A stretch of 64,000 bases of DNA, taken from positions 1 to 64,000 of the forward strand of contig JAHJVE010000015.1 in the NCBI GenBank assembly GCA_018828385.1, in the 5' to 3' direction. Position 1 is the first letter of the stretch; every line of letters begins with the position of its first letter. A model generated the notes under the pieces. It searched no databases. It saw only the letters and a program-made list of their open reading frames with translations, and was not told the DNA's origin. The position numbers and the translations under genes are program-made. Shown piece by piece: positions 51,725-62,458 of the stretch. Source of the DNA: Gammaproteobacteria bacterium (GTDB taxonomy: Bacteria > Pseudomonadota > Gammaproteobacteria > Burkholderiales > Rhodocyclaceae).

Positions 51725-52600
51725 CTAAAATGCCGCCGCGAGCACCGTCATCACGGCAAACCCGGCGGCCAGGCCGGCCGTCCCGGCGCCGACTCGCCCC
51801 GGTTTGTGCGAGGCCGGAATCATCTCGTGACTGACCACCCAGAGCATCGCCCCGGCCGCTGCGGCCAGCGCCATCGGCAAGGCGGCGCCGGCGACGGTGC
51901 TGGCGATGACCCCGAACAGGCCGCCGACCGGCTCGACGAGGCCGGTGCCCAGCGCGATCAAGGCCGCCCGCACGGGCGCGGCACCGAGCGCCACCATGGC
52001 GCTGGCGACGATCCAGCCTTCCGGGATGTTCTGCAAGGCGATGCCGAGGCTCATGCCGTGATCGGCGCCGGCCGCCGCCGCAACGCCCACCGCCAAGCCT
52101 TCCGGCACGTTGTGGATGGCGATGGCGGCGACGACGAGAGCGACGTTGGGCTGCATGCCGCTGCTTTCGACTTCTTCGACATGCTCGTGCGGCAAGCGGC
52201 GATCGAGCATCTGCATGGCCGCGACGCCGGCCAACAAGGCGCCGGCCGTGGCCATGCCGAGCGACCAGACGGCATCGCTGGCCATCACCGTCTGCACGGC
52301 CGGGACGAGGAGCGAGAACAGACTGGCGGCGAGCATCATGCCGCCGGCCAAACCGAGCATCGGGGCCATCAGTCGTTCCGACGGGCGGCGAAGCATGAGC
52401 ACGGGAATGGCGCCAAGCCCCGTCGCCGCGCCGGCCAGAAGGCTGGCTTCAAGCCCTTTGGCGGCCATTGGGTGGGCAACGAGCCAATCGGCAGCCTGTT
52501 CGATGCCGAAGGCGACGGCAATGACGGCCATCGCCATGCCGATCCAGAGGTGGCGACGGGTGGTCGGCCGGGCGTAGTGCTGGATAACGAGTTGGGTCAT
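51725..52600 (-). CDS. ZIP-family divalent metal transporter
   Basis: A 291-residue membrane protein with eight predicted helices. The ZIP metal-binding signatures are in TM4 (HNVPEGLAVGVAAAAG) and TM5 (QNIPEGWIVASAM). A basic loop precedes them with HEHVEE (metal-binding His/Glu). This is the GufA/ZupT type, importing zinc or other divalent metals. The start at 52600 is well supported by GGAGC seven bases upstream. Confidence 0.88.
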   Translation of the reverse strand: MTQLVIQHYARPTTRRHLWIGMAMAVIAVAFGIEQAADWLVAHPMAAKGLEASLLAGAATGLGAIPVLMLRRPSERLMAPMLGLAGGMMLAASLFSLLVPAVQTVMASDAVWSLGMATAGALLAGVAAMQMLDRRLPHEHVEEVESSGMQPNVALVVAAIAIHNVPEGLAVGVAAAAGADHGMSLGIALQNIPEGWIVASAMVALGAAPVRAALIALGTGLVEPVGGLFGVIASTVAGAALPMALAAAAGAMLWVVSHEMIPASHKPGRVGAGTAGLAAGFAVMTVLAAAF

Positions 52601-52691
52601 GGTGGCGCTCCTTTGTCTTGAGTGCCACTTTACGGACTGCTAATTTATAGCGCCAATCGATTGCTTAAATGCCATCGATTGTTATTGGTAA

Positions 52692-53183
52692 TCACCCCTT
52701 GAGCGCGGCCTCGACCACTTTCGGCTGCAGCGTGCGCAGGATATCGTGCGGATGAACGCCGACGAGAAAGCCCCGCCGGCCGCCGTTGATGTAGATCAGC
52801 GGCAGGTCGAGGATGGTTTTTTCGATATGCACCGGCATCGCCTTCTTGGTACCGAAGGGGCTGGTGCCGCCAACGAGAAAGCCGGTGTGGCGGTTGGCGA
52901 CCTCCGGCTTGCACGGCTCGACCTTCTTGCAGCCGATCTGCCGCGCCAGCTCCTTGGTCGAAACCTTGCAGTCGCCGTGCATGAGGACGATGAGCGGCTT
53001 GGCGTTCTCGTCCTCGAAGATCAAGGTTTTGACGACCGCGTGTTCGTCGACATTGAGTTCGCGCGCCGACACCTTGGTGCCGCCGTGTTCCTCGTAGTCG
53101 TAGAGATGGGTTGAAAAAGCCACCTTGTTCGCCTTGAGGAACTTGGTGGCCTGGGTTTCGGGGGCGTGTTCGGCTTTGCTCAT
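52692..53183 (-). CDS. ybaK: Cys-tRNA(Pro) deacylase YbaK
   Basis: A 163-residue trans-editing enzyme that hydrolyses Cys mischarged onto tRNA-Pro. The YbaK/ProRS fold is clear: THLYDYEEHGGTKVSARELNVDEHAVVKTLIF with the catalytic lysine region KTLIF, DCKVSTKELARQIGCKKVEPCKPEVANRHTGFLVGGTSPFG and LIYINGGRRGFLVGV. The start at 53183 (MSKAEH) is chosen; the open frame extends back into the xerD 3' end. Confidence 0.93.
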   Translation of the reverse strand: MSKAEHAPETQATKFLKANKVAFSTHLYDYEEHGGTKVSARELNVDEHAVVKTLIFEDENAKPLIVLMHGDCKVSTKELARQIGCKKVEPCKPEVANRHTGFLVGGTSPFGTKKAMPVHIEKTILDLPLIYINGGRRGFLVGVHPHDILRTLQPKVVEAALKG

Positions 53184-53193
53184 GGCCGGGATT

Positions 53194-54114
53194 TTACCCG
53201 CGCGGATGGTGCGTTGCGTGCAGCGTCTTGAGTCGTTCGCGGGCGACGTGGGTGTAAATCTGCGTCGTCGAAATGTCGGCGTGGCCGAGCAGCAGTTGCA
53301 CGACACGGAGATCGGCGCCGTGATTGAGCAGGTGGGTGGCGAAGGCGTGGCGCAGGACGTGCGGCGAGAGTTTTTCCGGAGCGATGCCGGCGATCAGCGC
53401 GTAGCGCTTGATCAGGTGCCAGAAAGCCTGGCGGGTCATGGCGCTGCCGCGGGCGGTGACGAACAGGTCGTCGCTTTGCTGGCCGTTGAGGATGTCCGGT
53501 CGGGCTTCATTGAGGTAGCGCTGAATCCATTCGATGGCCAGCTGGCCGAGCGGTACCAGGCGCTCCTTGCTGCCTTTGCCCAGCGCCCGCAGCACGCCGT
53601 CGGCGAGGCTGACTTCGTGCAGGCGCAGGCCGACCAGTTCGGAGACGCGCAGGCCGGTGGCGTAGATCGTTTCGAGCATGGCGCGGTCGCGCAGGCCGAG
53701 CGGGGTGTCGAGATCGGGGGCGTCGAGCAGGGCTTCGACCTGTTTTTCCGACATGACCTTGGGTAGGCGCGACGGGCGGCTCGGGTTGGCCAGCTTGAGC
53801 GTCGGGTCGGCGACGATGCGGCCGCGGCCAAGCTGCCAGCGGTAGAAGCGGCGCAGCGTGGACAGGTAGCGGGCCTGCGAACTGGCCCGGGTCTGCCTGG
53901 CAAGGTGGGCGATGAAGCCGGTCAGCGTCGTTTCGCGCAGGTCGAGCAGTGGCTCGGGGGCATTGTTGGCCAGCCACAGCGCGAGGCGGCCGAGGTCGGA
54001 GCGATAGCTGTCGAGCGTCGCCTTGGCCAGGCCGTCTTCCAGCCACAGGGCGTCGCAGAAATTGTCGATCTCGGCGAGGTCAGCCGCGTTTGCTGGCAAG
54101 TTCGCTGGATTCAT
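53194..54114 (-). CDS. xerD: Tyrosine recombinase XerD
   Basis: A 306-residue site-specific recombinase that, with XerC, resolves chromosome dimers at dif. It has an N-terminal SAM-like core-binding domain (~10-95) and a catalytic domain with Arg in ATGLRVSELVGL, Lys in GKGSKERLVP, HxxR in LSPHVLRHAFATHLL, His in LLGHADISTTQIYTHV and the nucleophile Tyr in IYTHV. Its 5' end overlaps the 3' end of ogt by 35 bases. Confidence 0.95.
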   Translation of the reverse strand: MNPANLPANAADLAEIDNFCDALWLEDGLAKATLDSYRSDLGRLALWLANNAPEPLLDLRETTLTGFIAHLARQTRASSQARYLSTLRRFYRWQLGRGRIVADPTLKLANPSRPSRLPKVMSEKQVEALLDAPDLDTPLGLRDRAMLETIYATGLRVSELVGLRLHEVSLADGVLRALGKGSKERLVPLGQLAIEWIQRYLNEARPDILNGQQSDDLFVTARGSAMTRQAFWHLIKRYALIAGIAPEKLSPHVLRHAFATHLLNHGADLRVVQLLLGHADISTTQIYTHVARERLKTLHATHHPRG

Positions 54115-54580
54115 GCGTCAACAGCCAGCGCTTCACGTCGAGCAGGAAGCCACCGCGCTCACGGGCAAAGCCGCCGAGCCCGCCACCGGTAGCGACGACG
54201 CGATGGCATGGCACGACGATCGGGTAGGGATTCGAGCCGCAGGCCTGGCCGACGGCGCGGGCGGCGTTTTTGAGGTTTTTTGCCAGTTGACCGTAGGTGT
54301 CGGTCCGGCCGCTCGGGATGGCCGAAATCTGTTCCCAGACGCGGCGCTGGAAAGCCGTGCCGGCCGGGCGCAGGGGCAGGCCGAAGGTGAAATTCGGCTC
54401 GGCGATGTAGGCCTTGAGCTGGCGCACGGCTTCGTTGGCGAGCGGGGTGCTGGCGGCGATTTCCGGGCGCGGCTCGAGGAAGTCGATGCCGGTGATTTCA
54501 TCGTCGTCGCACTGCACCCCGAGGCAGAAGCCGGGGGCGGCGACAACGGCCTGGTAGGTCTGGTTGGCTCGGGTTTTCAT
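54080..54580 (-). CDS. ogt: Methylated-DNA-protein cysteine methyltransferase
   Basis: A 166-residue suicide enzyme that removes methyl groups from O6-methylguanine. The active-site cysteine is in IVVPCHRVVATGGGLGGFA (~132). The preceding SGRTDTYGQLAKN and ARAVGQACGSNP segments are typical. The N-terminal domain is short, as in Ogt. The downstream xerD start overlaps its end. A weak variant of the dispersed repeat core coincides with the conserved YGQLA segment. Confidence 0.95.
   Translation of the reverse strand: MKTRANQTYQAVVAAPGFCLGVQCDDDEITGIDFLEPRPEIAASTPLANEAVRQLKAYIAEPNFTFGLPLRPAGTAFQRRVWEQISAIPSGRTDTYGQLAKNLKNAARAVGQACGSNPYPIVVPCHRVVATGGGLGGFARERGGFLLDVKRWLLTHESSELASKRG
54266..54297 (+). 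repeat. Dispersed uptake-like element, copy 16 (variant, uncertain)
   Basis: TTTTTGAGGTTTTTTGCC leads to the variant core AGTTGACCGTAG (54285-54296). It lies antisense within ogt over the conserved codons for T-Y-G-Q-L-A, which by themselves could create the core, so it may be coincidental. Confidence 0.45.
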
Positions 54581-54595
54581 GGCGCCTCCGTGGTC

Positions 54596-54637
54596 ATTGC
54601 TACGGTCGACCGGAAAAAATGGCCAAAATTCAAAAAG
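54596..54637 (-). repeat. Dispersed uptake-like element, copy 17 (provides a stop codon)
   Basis: On the minus strand: GCTTTTTGAATTTTGGCC and ATTTTTTCC, then the core GGTCGACCGTAG (54600-54611) and CAATG. The T-run before the left arm encodes the last Phe and the TGA stop of glutaryl-CoA dehydrogenase. Confidence 0.9.
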
Positions 54638-55805
54638 CCGACAGGCCGGTCTGGGCGCGGCCGAGGATCAGCGCGTGGACATCGTGCGTGCCTTCGTAGG
54701 TCGTCACCGATTCCAGATTGACCATGTGGCGGATGACGCCGAATTCATCCGAAATGCCGTTGCCGCCCAGCATGTCGCGGGCGTTGCGGGCGATTTCCAG
54801 CGCCTTGCCGGTGCTGTTGCGCTTCATCAGCGAGACCAGTTCCGGCGTCGCGCTACCGTCGTCCATCATGCGGCCGAGGCGTAGTGCCCCCTGGATGCCG
54901 AGGGCGATTTCGGTTTGCATGTCGACCAGTTTTTTCTGGATCAGCTGCGTGGCGGCGAGCGGCCGGCCGAACTGCTGGCGGTCGAGCGTGTATTGGCGCG
55001 CCGTGTGCCAGCAGGCTTCCGCCGCGCCGAGCGCACCCCAGGAAATGCCGAAACGGGCTGAGTTGAGGCAGGTAAACGGCCCCTTTAGGCCGCTCGCTTT
55101 GGGCAACTGGTTCTCGGTCGGCACGAAAACCTCGTCCATCACGATGTCGCCGGTGATCGAGGCGCGCAGGCTGACCTTGCCGTTGATGACCGGCGCCGAC
55201 AGCCCGGCCATGCCTTTTTCGAGGATGAAACCGCGCAAGGCGCCGGCGTCGTCCTTGGCCCAGACGATGAAAATGTCGGCAATCGGCGAATTGGTGATCC
55301 ACGTCTTGCGGCCGGAAATCTTCCAGCCCCCTGGCACGCTGCGGGCGACAGTGCTGGCGCTGGATGGGTCGGAGCCCGAGTTCGGCTCGGTCAGCCCGAA
55401 GCAGCCGATCAGCTCGCCCTTGCCGAGCTTCTTGAGGTATTTCTCTTTCTGCTCGTCGGAGCCGAACTCGTAAATCGGCACCATGGTCAGCGAGGACTGG
55501 ACCGAGAGCAACGTCCGGTAGGCCGAGTCGACATACTCGACCTCGCGGGCGATCAGCCCGTAGGAAACGTAATTGAGCCCGGCGCCGCCGAACTGCGGCG
55601 GCAAGGTGGCGCCGAGCAGGCCCATGGCACCCATCTCGCGGTAGATCGCCGGATCGGTCGTTTCATTGCGAAAAGCGTCGCGGATGCGCGGCTTGAGCGC
55701 CTTCTCGGCGAAGTCGCGGGCGGCGTTGCGGACTTGCCGCTCGTCGGCGGCCAGTTGGCTGTCGAGGAGGAAAGGGTCTGCCCAGTTGAAAGTCGGCTTG
55801 GCCAT
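54630..55805 (-). CDS. gcdH: Glutaryl-CoA dehydrogenase (acyl-CoA dehydrogenase family)
   Basis: A 391-residue FAD enzyme. It oxidises and decarboxylates glutaryl-CoA to crotonyl-CoA in lysine, tryptophan and aromatic (benzoyl-CoA) breakdown. Its features are typical of [36 protein letters not shown] at the start, [46 protein letters not shown] and the catalytic glutamate in [21 protein letters not shown]. The ATG at 55805 (MAKPTFNW) is chosen over the longer frame. The stop is created by the dispersed repeat just downstream. The next gene upstream is proA, unrelated in function. Confidence 0.93.
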   Translation of the reverse strand: MAKPTFNWADPFLLDSQLAADERQVRNAARDFAEKALKPRIRDAFRNETTDPAIYREMGAMGLLGATLPPQFGGAGLNYVSYGLIAREVEYVDSAYRTLLSVQSSLTMVPIYEFGSDEQKEKYLKKLGKGELIGCFGLTEPNSGSDPSSASTVARSVPGGWKISGRKTWITNSPIADIFIVWAKDDAGALRGFILEKGMAGLSAPVINGKVSLRASITGDIVMDEVFVPTENQLPKASGLKGPFTCLNSARFGISWGALGAAEACWHTARQYTLDRQQFGRPLAATQLIQKKLVDMQTEIALGIQGALRLGRMMDDGSATPELVSLMKRNSTGKALEIARNARDMLGGNGISDEFGVIRHMVNLESVTTYEGTHDVHALILGRAQTGLSAF

Positions 55806-55873
55806 GGTTGTCTCCGTTGGTCTGTTTTTGTGATGCTGCCGGGAGCGGCGAGGCGCTCCCGGCAGATTGAAAC

Positions 55874-57130
55874 TCAAGCCCGGACGTGTCCGTCGCCGAG
55901 CACGATCCATTTCTGGCTGGTCAACCCTTCCAGGCCGACCGGGCCGCGGGCGTGGATCTTGTCGGTCGAGATGCCGATTTCGGCGCCCAAGCCGTATTCG
56001 AAACCATCGGCGAAGCGTGTCGAGGCGTTGATCATGACCGAGGCCGAATCGACTTCGCGCAGGAAGCGCATGGCTTTCGGGTGGTTGTCGGTGACGATGG
56101 CTTCGCTGTGATGCGACGAGTACTTGTTGATGTGGGCGATGGCCTCGTCGATGCCGGCGACGACTTTGACCGAAATGATCGGCGCCAGGAACTCGGTGTA
56201 GTAATCCTCTTCCGTGGCGGCGACGGCGTTCGGCACGATGACGCAGGTTTCGGCGCAACCGCGGATCTCGACGCCCTTGGCGGTCAGCATGTGGGCAATC
56301 GGCGGCAGCAGCATGGCTGCCACCGAACGGTCGACGAGCAGCGACTCGGCCGTGTTGCAGGTGCCGTAGCGCTGGGTCTTGGCGTTCTCGACGATCTTCA
56401 ATGCCTTGTTCGGATCAGCTTCCTCTTCGAGGTAAACGTGGCAGTTGCCGTCGAGGTGCTGGATCATCGGCACGCGGCATTCGGCCAGCAGACGCGAGAT
56501 CAGCCCCTTGCCGCCGCGCGGCACGATGACGTCGACGAATTCGCGCATGGTGATCAGCTCGCCGACGGCGGCGCGGTCGGTGGTGTCGATGACCTGCACG
56601 GCATCGGCCGGCAGGCCGGCGGCCAGCAAACCTTCATGGACCAGCGCGGCGATGGCGCGGTTGGAACGGATGGCTTCCGAGCCACCACGCAGGATGGCGG
56701 CGTTGCCGGATTTCAGGCACAGCGCTGCGGCATCGGCTGTGACGTTCGGGCGGGCTTCGTAGATGATGCCGATGACGCCGAGCGGCACGCGCATCTTGCC
56801 GACCTGGATGCCCGACGGCTGGTATTTGAACTCGCCCATTTCACCAATCGGATCGGGCAGCGTGGCGACCTGTTCGACGCCGTCGGCCATGCTGTCGACA
56901 CCCTTTTCGCTGAGTGTCAGGCGGTCGAGCATGGCTGATTCCAGCCCGGCGGCGCGAGCGGCAGCCAGGTCTTCCTGGTTGGCGGCGATCAGCGCGGCCT
57001 TTTCGCGGCGGATGGCAGCGGCGATGGCGAGCAGGGCGGCGTTCTTTTCGGCGGTCGAGGCCGAGGCGACGCGGCGCGAGGCGGCACGCGCCTGACGGCC
57101 GACGGTCTGCATGTAATGCTTGATATCCAT
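55874..57130 (-). CDS. proA: Gamma-glutamyl phosphate reductase
   Basis: A 418-residue aldehyde-dehydrogenase-fold enzyme that reduces glutamyl-5-phosphate to glutamate semialdehyde in proline synthesis. Motifs: [36 protein letters not shown], the cofactor loop, [12 protein letters not shown], and the catalytic cysteine in [17 protein letters not shown]. The start at 57130 (MDIKHYMQ) is chosen; the open frame extends 14 more codons. No proB is adjacent. Confidence 0.96.
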   Translation of the reverse strand: MDIKHYMQTVGRQARAASRRVASASTAEKNAALLAIAAAIRREKAALIAANQEDLAAARAAGLESAMLDRLTLSEKGVDSMADGVEQVATLPDPIGEMGEFKYQPSGIQVGKMRVPLGVIGIIYEARPNVTADAAALCLKSGNAAILRGGSEAIRSNRAIAALVHEGLLAAGLPADAVQVIDTTDRAAVGELITMREFVDVIVPRGGKGLISRLLAECRVPMIQHLDGNCHVYLEEEADPNKALKIVENAKTQRYGTCNTAESLLVDRSVAAMLLPPIAHMLTAKGVEIRGCAETCVIVPNAVAATEEDYYTEFLAPIISVKVVAGIDEAIAHINKYSSHHSEAIVTDNHPKAMRFLREVDSASVMINASTRFADGFEYGLGAEIGISTDKIHARGPVGLEGLTSQKWIVLGDGHVRA

Positions 57131-57243
57131 GATGTTCTTCGGGCGGGGCAAAGGAACATTATAGCCAGACAAATAAACGGGAACTTCCAGAACCGGCTAA
57201 ACTCTTATCCGCAGTGACAATAGGGCTTTCCGTCGAGGACAAG

Positions 57244-57495
57244 ATGGCTGAAAAATTGATTTTGCCGACTGAGGTTAAGGTCTGCGCTACATGTAGTTAT
57301 TGGGATGGCGAACGCCAGGTGGATGGCGACATGAAGGTGGTGGTGGTTTCTGACGAATGTTCAGGCGAATGCCTGGTGCAGGAGAAGAACAAGCCCGGGT
57401 TACACGATGTGCGACAGGAGCGTAGCTGCCTTTGGGAAGATCTGGAACCGGACGCGCCACCCGAGGACAAGGCCGCCGGCAACAAGGCGGCTTGA
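57244..57495 (+). CDS. Small Cys-rich hypothetical protein
   Basis: An 83-residue protein with six cysteines: VCATCSYWDGER, then DECSGECLVQE and RSCLWEDLE. Paired CxxC and CxxxC motifs could bind zinc or iron. The C terminus is acidic (LEPDAPPEDKAA). GAGGACAAG precedes the ATG. It is divergent from proA and convergent with holA, ending one base before it. I do not recognise a named family, but its regular pattern and start context suggest a real gene. Confidence 0.68.
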   Translation: MAEKLILPTEVKVCATCSYWDGERQVDGDMKVVVVSDECSGECLVQEKNKPGLHDVRQERSCLWEDLEPDAPPEDKAAGNKAA

Positions 57496-58503
57496 TTATT
57501 TGACTGCGGTGAGGCGCAGGCCGAGTCGCAGGAATTCTTCCCAGATATTGCCGTGACCGATGCCCTTGACCAGGCGGTCGATTTTCCCGGCATGTTGCAG
57601 CGCAGCTTCGAGCGTTGCGGTCGACAAGCGTTGCAGGGCCTTTTTAACCGGGTTGGCGCGCGGCCCCCAGACCTTCGCATCCTTGAGCAGCATGTCCACC
57701 GGCTTGCCGGCATCCATGCCGGCCCGAATGATGGTCAACGCGCGGATTTCCTCGCTCATCGCCCACAGTACCAGCGGCGGCGCTTCGCCTTCCTGCATCA
57801 GGCCGTCCAGCGTCCGCGCCAGGCGGGCGATGTCGCCTGAGAGCAGCGCCTCGCGCAGGCCGTCGATGTCGTAGCGGGCGACGTTGAGCACGGCATCGCG
57901 GATTTGTGTCAGCGATAGCTGGCCGGTCGGGTAGAGCAGGCCGAGTTTCTGGATTTCCTGATGGGCGGCGAGCAGGTTCCCCTCGACGCGCTCGGCGATG
58001 AACTTGAGGCTGTCGAGGTCGGCGCTCTGCTGCTGACGGCGCAGGCGGCCGGCAATCCAGCCCGGCAGTTCGGCCAGCGGCGGCGCCATGAGCTTGATCG
58101 CCACGCCGGCATTGACCAGCGCGGTGAACCAGACGGCCTTTTCCTCCCGCCAGTCGAGCTCGGGCAGGGTGATGAGCAGCAGGTTGTCCATCGACAGATT
58201 CTGGCACCATTGCTGTAGCGCCGCGCTGCCTTCCTTGCCGACCTTGCCGGTCGGAACGCGCAGGTCGATCAGTTTTTTGTCGCCGAACAGTGACATGTTG
58301 CCCCCGGCGGCGAGCAATGTTCCCCAGTCGAACTGCGGCAGCACGGTGAGCACTTCACGTTCGCTGTAGCCCTGCTGGCGCGACTTGGCGCGGATGGCGT
58401 CGGCGGCTTCGATGACGAGCAGCGGGTCGTCGCCGTACAGGACATAAAGCGGCCGCAAATCGCGTTCGAGGTGGCCTGCCAGTTGTTCGCCCTTGAGCAG
58501 CAT
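57496..58503 (-). CDS. holA: DNA polymerase III delta subunit
   Basis: A 335-residue clamp-loader subunit that opens the beta sliding clamp. N-terminal LEQLAGHLERDLRPLYVLYGDDPLLVIEAADAIR and the following SERRE-type region match the delta family, with an AAA+-like fold lacking ATP-binding motifs. The C-terminal helical region (LLKDAKVWGPRANPVKKALQRLS) contacts the other clamp-loader subunits. The start overlaps the lptE stop by one base (TAATG), giving the common leuS-lptE-holA order. Confidence 0.94.
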   Translation of the reverse strand: MLLKGEQLAGHLERDLRPLYVLYGDDPLLVIEAADAIRAKSRQQGYSEREVLTVLPQFDWGTLLAAGGNMSLFGDKKLIDLRVPTGKVGKEGSAALQQWCQNLSMDNLLLITLPELDWREEKAVWFTALVNAGVAIKLMAPPLAELPGWIAGRLRRQQQSADLDSLKFIAERVEGNLLAAHQEIQKLGLLYPTGQLSLTQIRDAVLNVARYDIDGLREALLSGDIARLARTLDGLMQEGEAPPLVLWAMSEEIRALTIIRAGMDAGKPVDMLLKDAKVWGPRANPVKKALQRLSTATLEAALQHAGKIDRLVKGIGHGNIWEEFLRLGLRLTAVK

Positions 58504-59030
58504 TACTCGCTGTCTTCTGCTGCGTCGGGGCTTTTCGGCTTGATGATGCTCAGCCGGCGCATGATCTGGTTGACCAGATCATTGGTCATGTCGCGCCAGA
58601 GCAGGCCTTCTTCAAGATCCTTGGCGAGAATGTTCGAGTCGTCGAAGGAAATGTCGCGGGTCAGCGCCACCTCATTGGGCGGAACCAGCACCTGCCCCTT
58701 TTGGTTGACGACGCGGAAGGTGTAGGTCAGCTGCAGCCGGTATTCGCGCACACGACCCTGGGCATTTACGCTGAGGATGGTCTTCAGCCGGTTGTCGGCC
58801 AGTTGCTGGAAGATGGCATCGGCCGCCTTTGGATCCTCGACGATCTGGGTGCTGCCGCTGGCGGTGATGTAACGCTGCAGCCAGATGTTGACGTCAGCCG
58901 TGTCCGGCAAGGCGATGTACATCGTCTTGTAGGGCAGGTTGCCGCTGCCGACGCCGCGCAGATGGAAGCCGCAGCCGGCCAGGGCGACGGCGAGGACCAG
59001 AGCGAACAGCAGGCGGAGCGGCGAGCGCAT
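58503..59030 (-). CDS. lptE: LPS-assembly lipoprotein LptE
   Basis: A 175-residue outer-membrane lipoprotein with lipobox LAGC (Cys ~20) and the family opening GFHLRG. LptE plugs the LptD barrel and assists LPS insertion. The central region (LQRYITASGSTQIVEDPKAADAIFQQLAD) and C terminus (LLWRDMTNDLVNQIMRRLSI) have the conserved helix-strand pattern. It lies 11 bases after leuS and overlaps holA by one base. Confidence 0.95.
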   Translation of the reverse strand: MRSPLRLLFALVLAVALAGCGFHLRGVGSGNLPYKTMYIALPDTADVNIWLQRYITASGSTQIVEDPKAADAIFQQLADNRLKTILSVNAQGRVREYRLQLTYTFRVVNQKGQVLVPPNEVALTRDISFDDSNILAKDLEEGLLWRDMTNDLVNQIMRRLSIIKPKSPDAAEDSE

Positions 59031-59041
59031 GGCGGCTTTCC

Positions 59042-61870
<2,829 letters not shown>

Positions 61871-61889
61871 CTACTTTATTGTCGCCCGG

Positions 61890-62240
61890 TCACGCTGCTT
61901 TTTTTTGCTGGTAGATGCCTTCCCAGGTGTTCTGCCAGTAGCGGTAGGCGTTCTGGGTGGCGGCCAGCGAGAGCAGGGACATCCGGGATTGGTGGCGCCA
62001 CATCCAGGAGAGTTGCGGGGCGGGTGCCAGGCTGTAGGACTGGACGTTGCCGACTTCGTCTTCGACAATGGCCAGAAAACGATCGATGGCCAAGCCCCAA
62101 TAGGCGGAGCCTTCGGTTTGGCCGGTGAGATACTCGGCTTCGCTGACGGCGCGGCGCCACAGCTTGAGCGCGAGCTCGTCGCTGATGCCGGCCTTGCGGG
62201 CGATCCAGGGCAGGATCTTCGGTGCATTCATGCTGTTCAT
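61890..62240 (-). CDS. Conserved hypothetical protein of 116 residues
   Basis: A soluble, helical protein (KILPWIARKAGISDELALKLWRRAVSEAEYLTGQTEGSAYWGLAIDRFLAIVEDE...SWMWRHQSRMSLLSLAATQNAYRYWQNTWEGIYQQKKAA). It is rich in Trp and Tyr, with no known motif. A second ATG three codons in (62231) is an alternative start. GGAGAATTAGC lies before the first ATG. It is separated from leuS by a repeat copy and about 100 bases. I do not recognise a family with known function. Confidence 0.65.
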   Translation of the reverse strand: MNSMNAPKILPWIARKAGISDELALKLWRRAVSEAEYLTGQTEGSAYWGLAIDRFLAIVEDEVGNVQSYSLAPAPQLSWMWRHQSRMSLLSLAATQNAYRYWQNTWEGIYQQKKAA

Positions 62241-62458
62241 GCTAATTCTCCTTTGTTACTAAAGTAGCGGTAGCTACCGGGTCAGACAGCCTTGTGGGCC
62301 AATGGTTTTGTGCACTGCAATATATTTTAGGCGAGTATACGTGTGCACTCGGTTCGCGACTGTGAAAAAATGCACGCGATTGTAGTTTTCGTTGTACAAA
62401 TGCAACTAATTGGTAAGACCAATTTACCGGGTTTGGCCCGGGCTATTTTAGAGACTTC
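62241..62458. other. Intergenic stretch of about 220 bases
   Basis: A divergent region between the 116-residue hypothetical gene and the helicase. It is A/T-richer than the genes (e.g. ATATATTTTAGG-type stretch at ~62320) and probably carries both promoters. No repeat, RNA or confident promoter was recognised. Confidence 0.5.
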
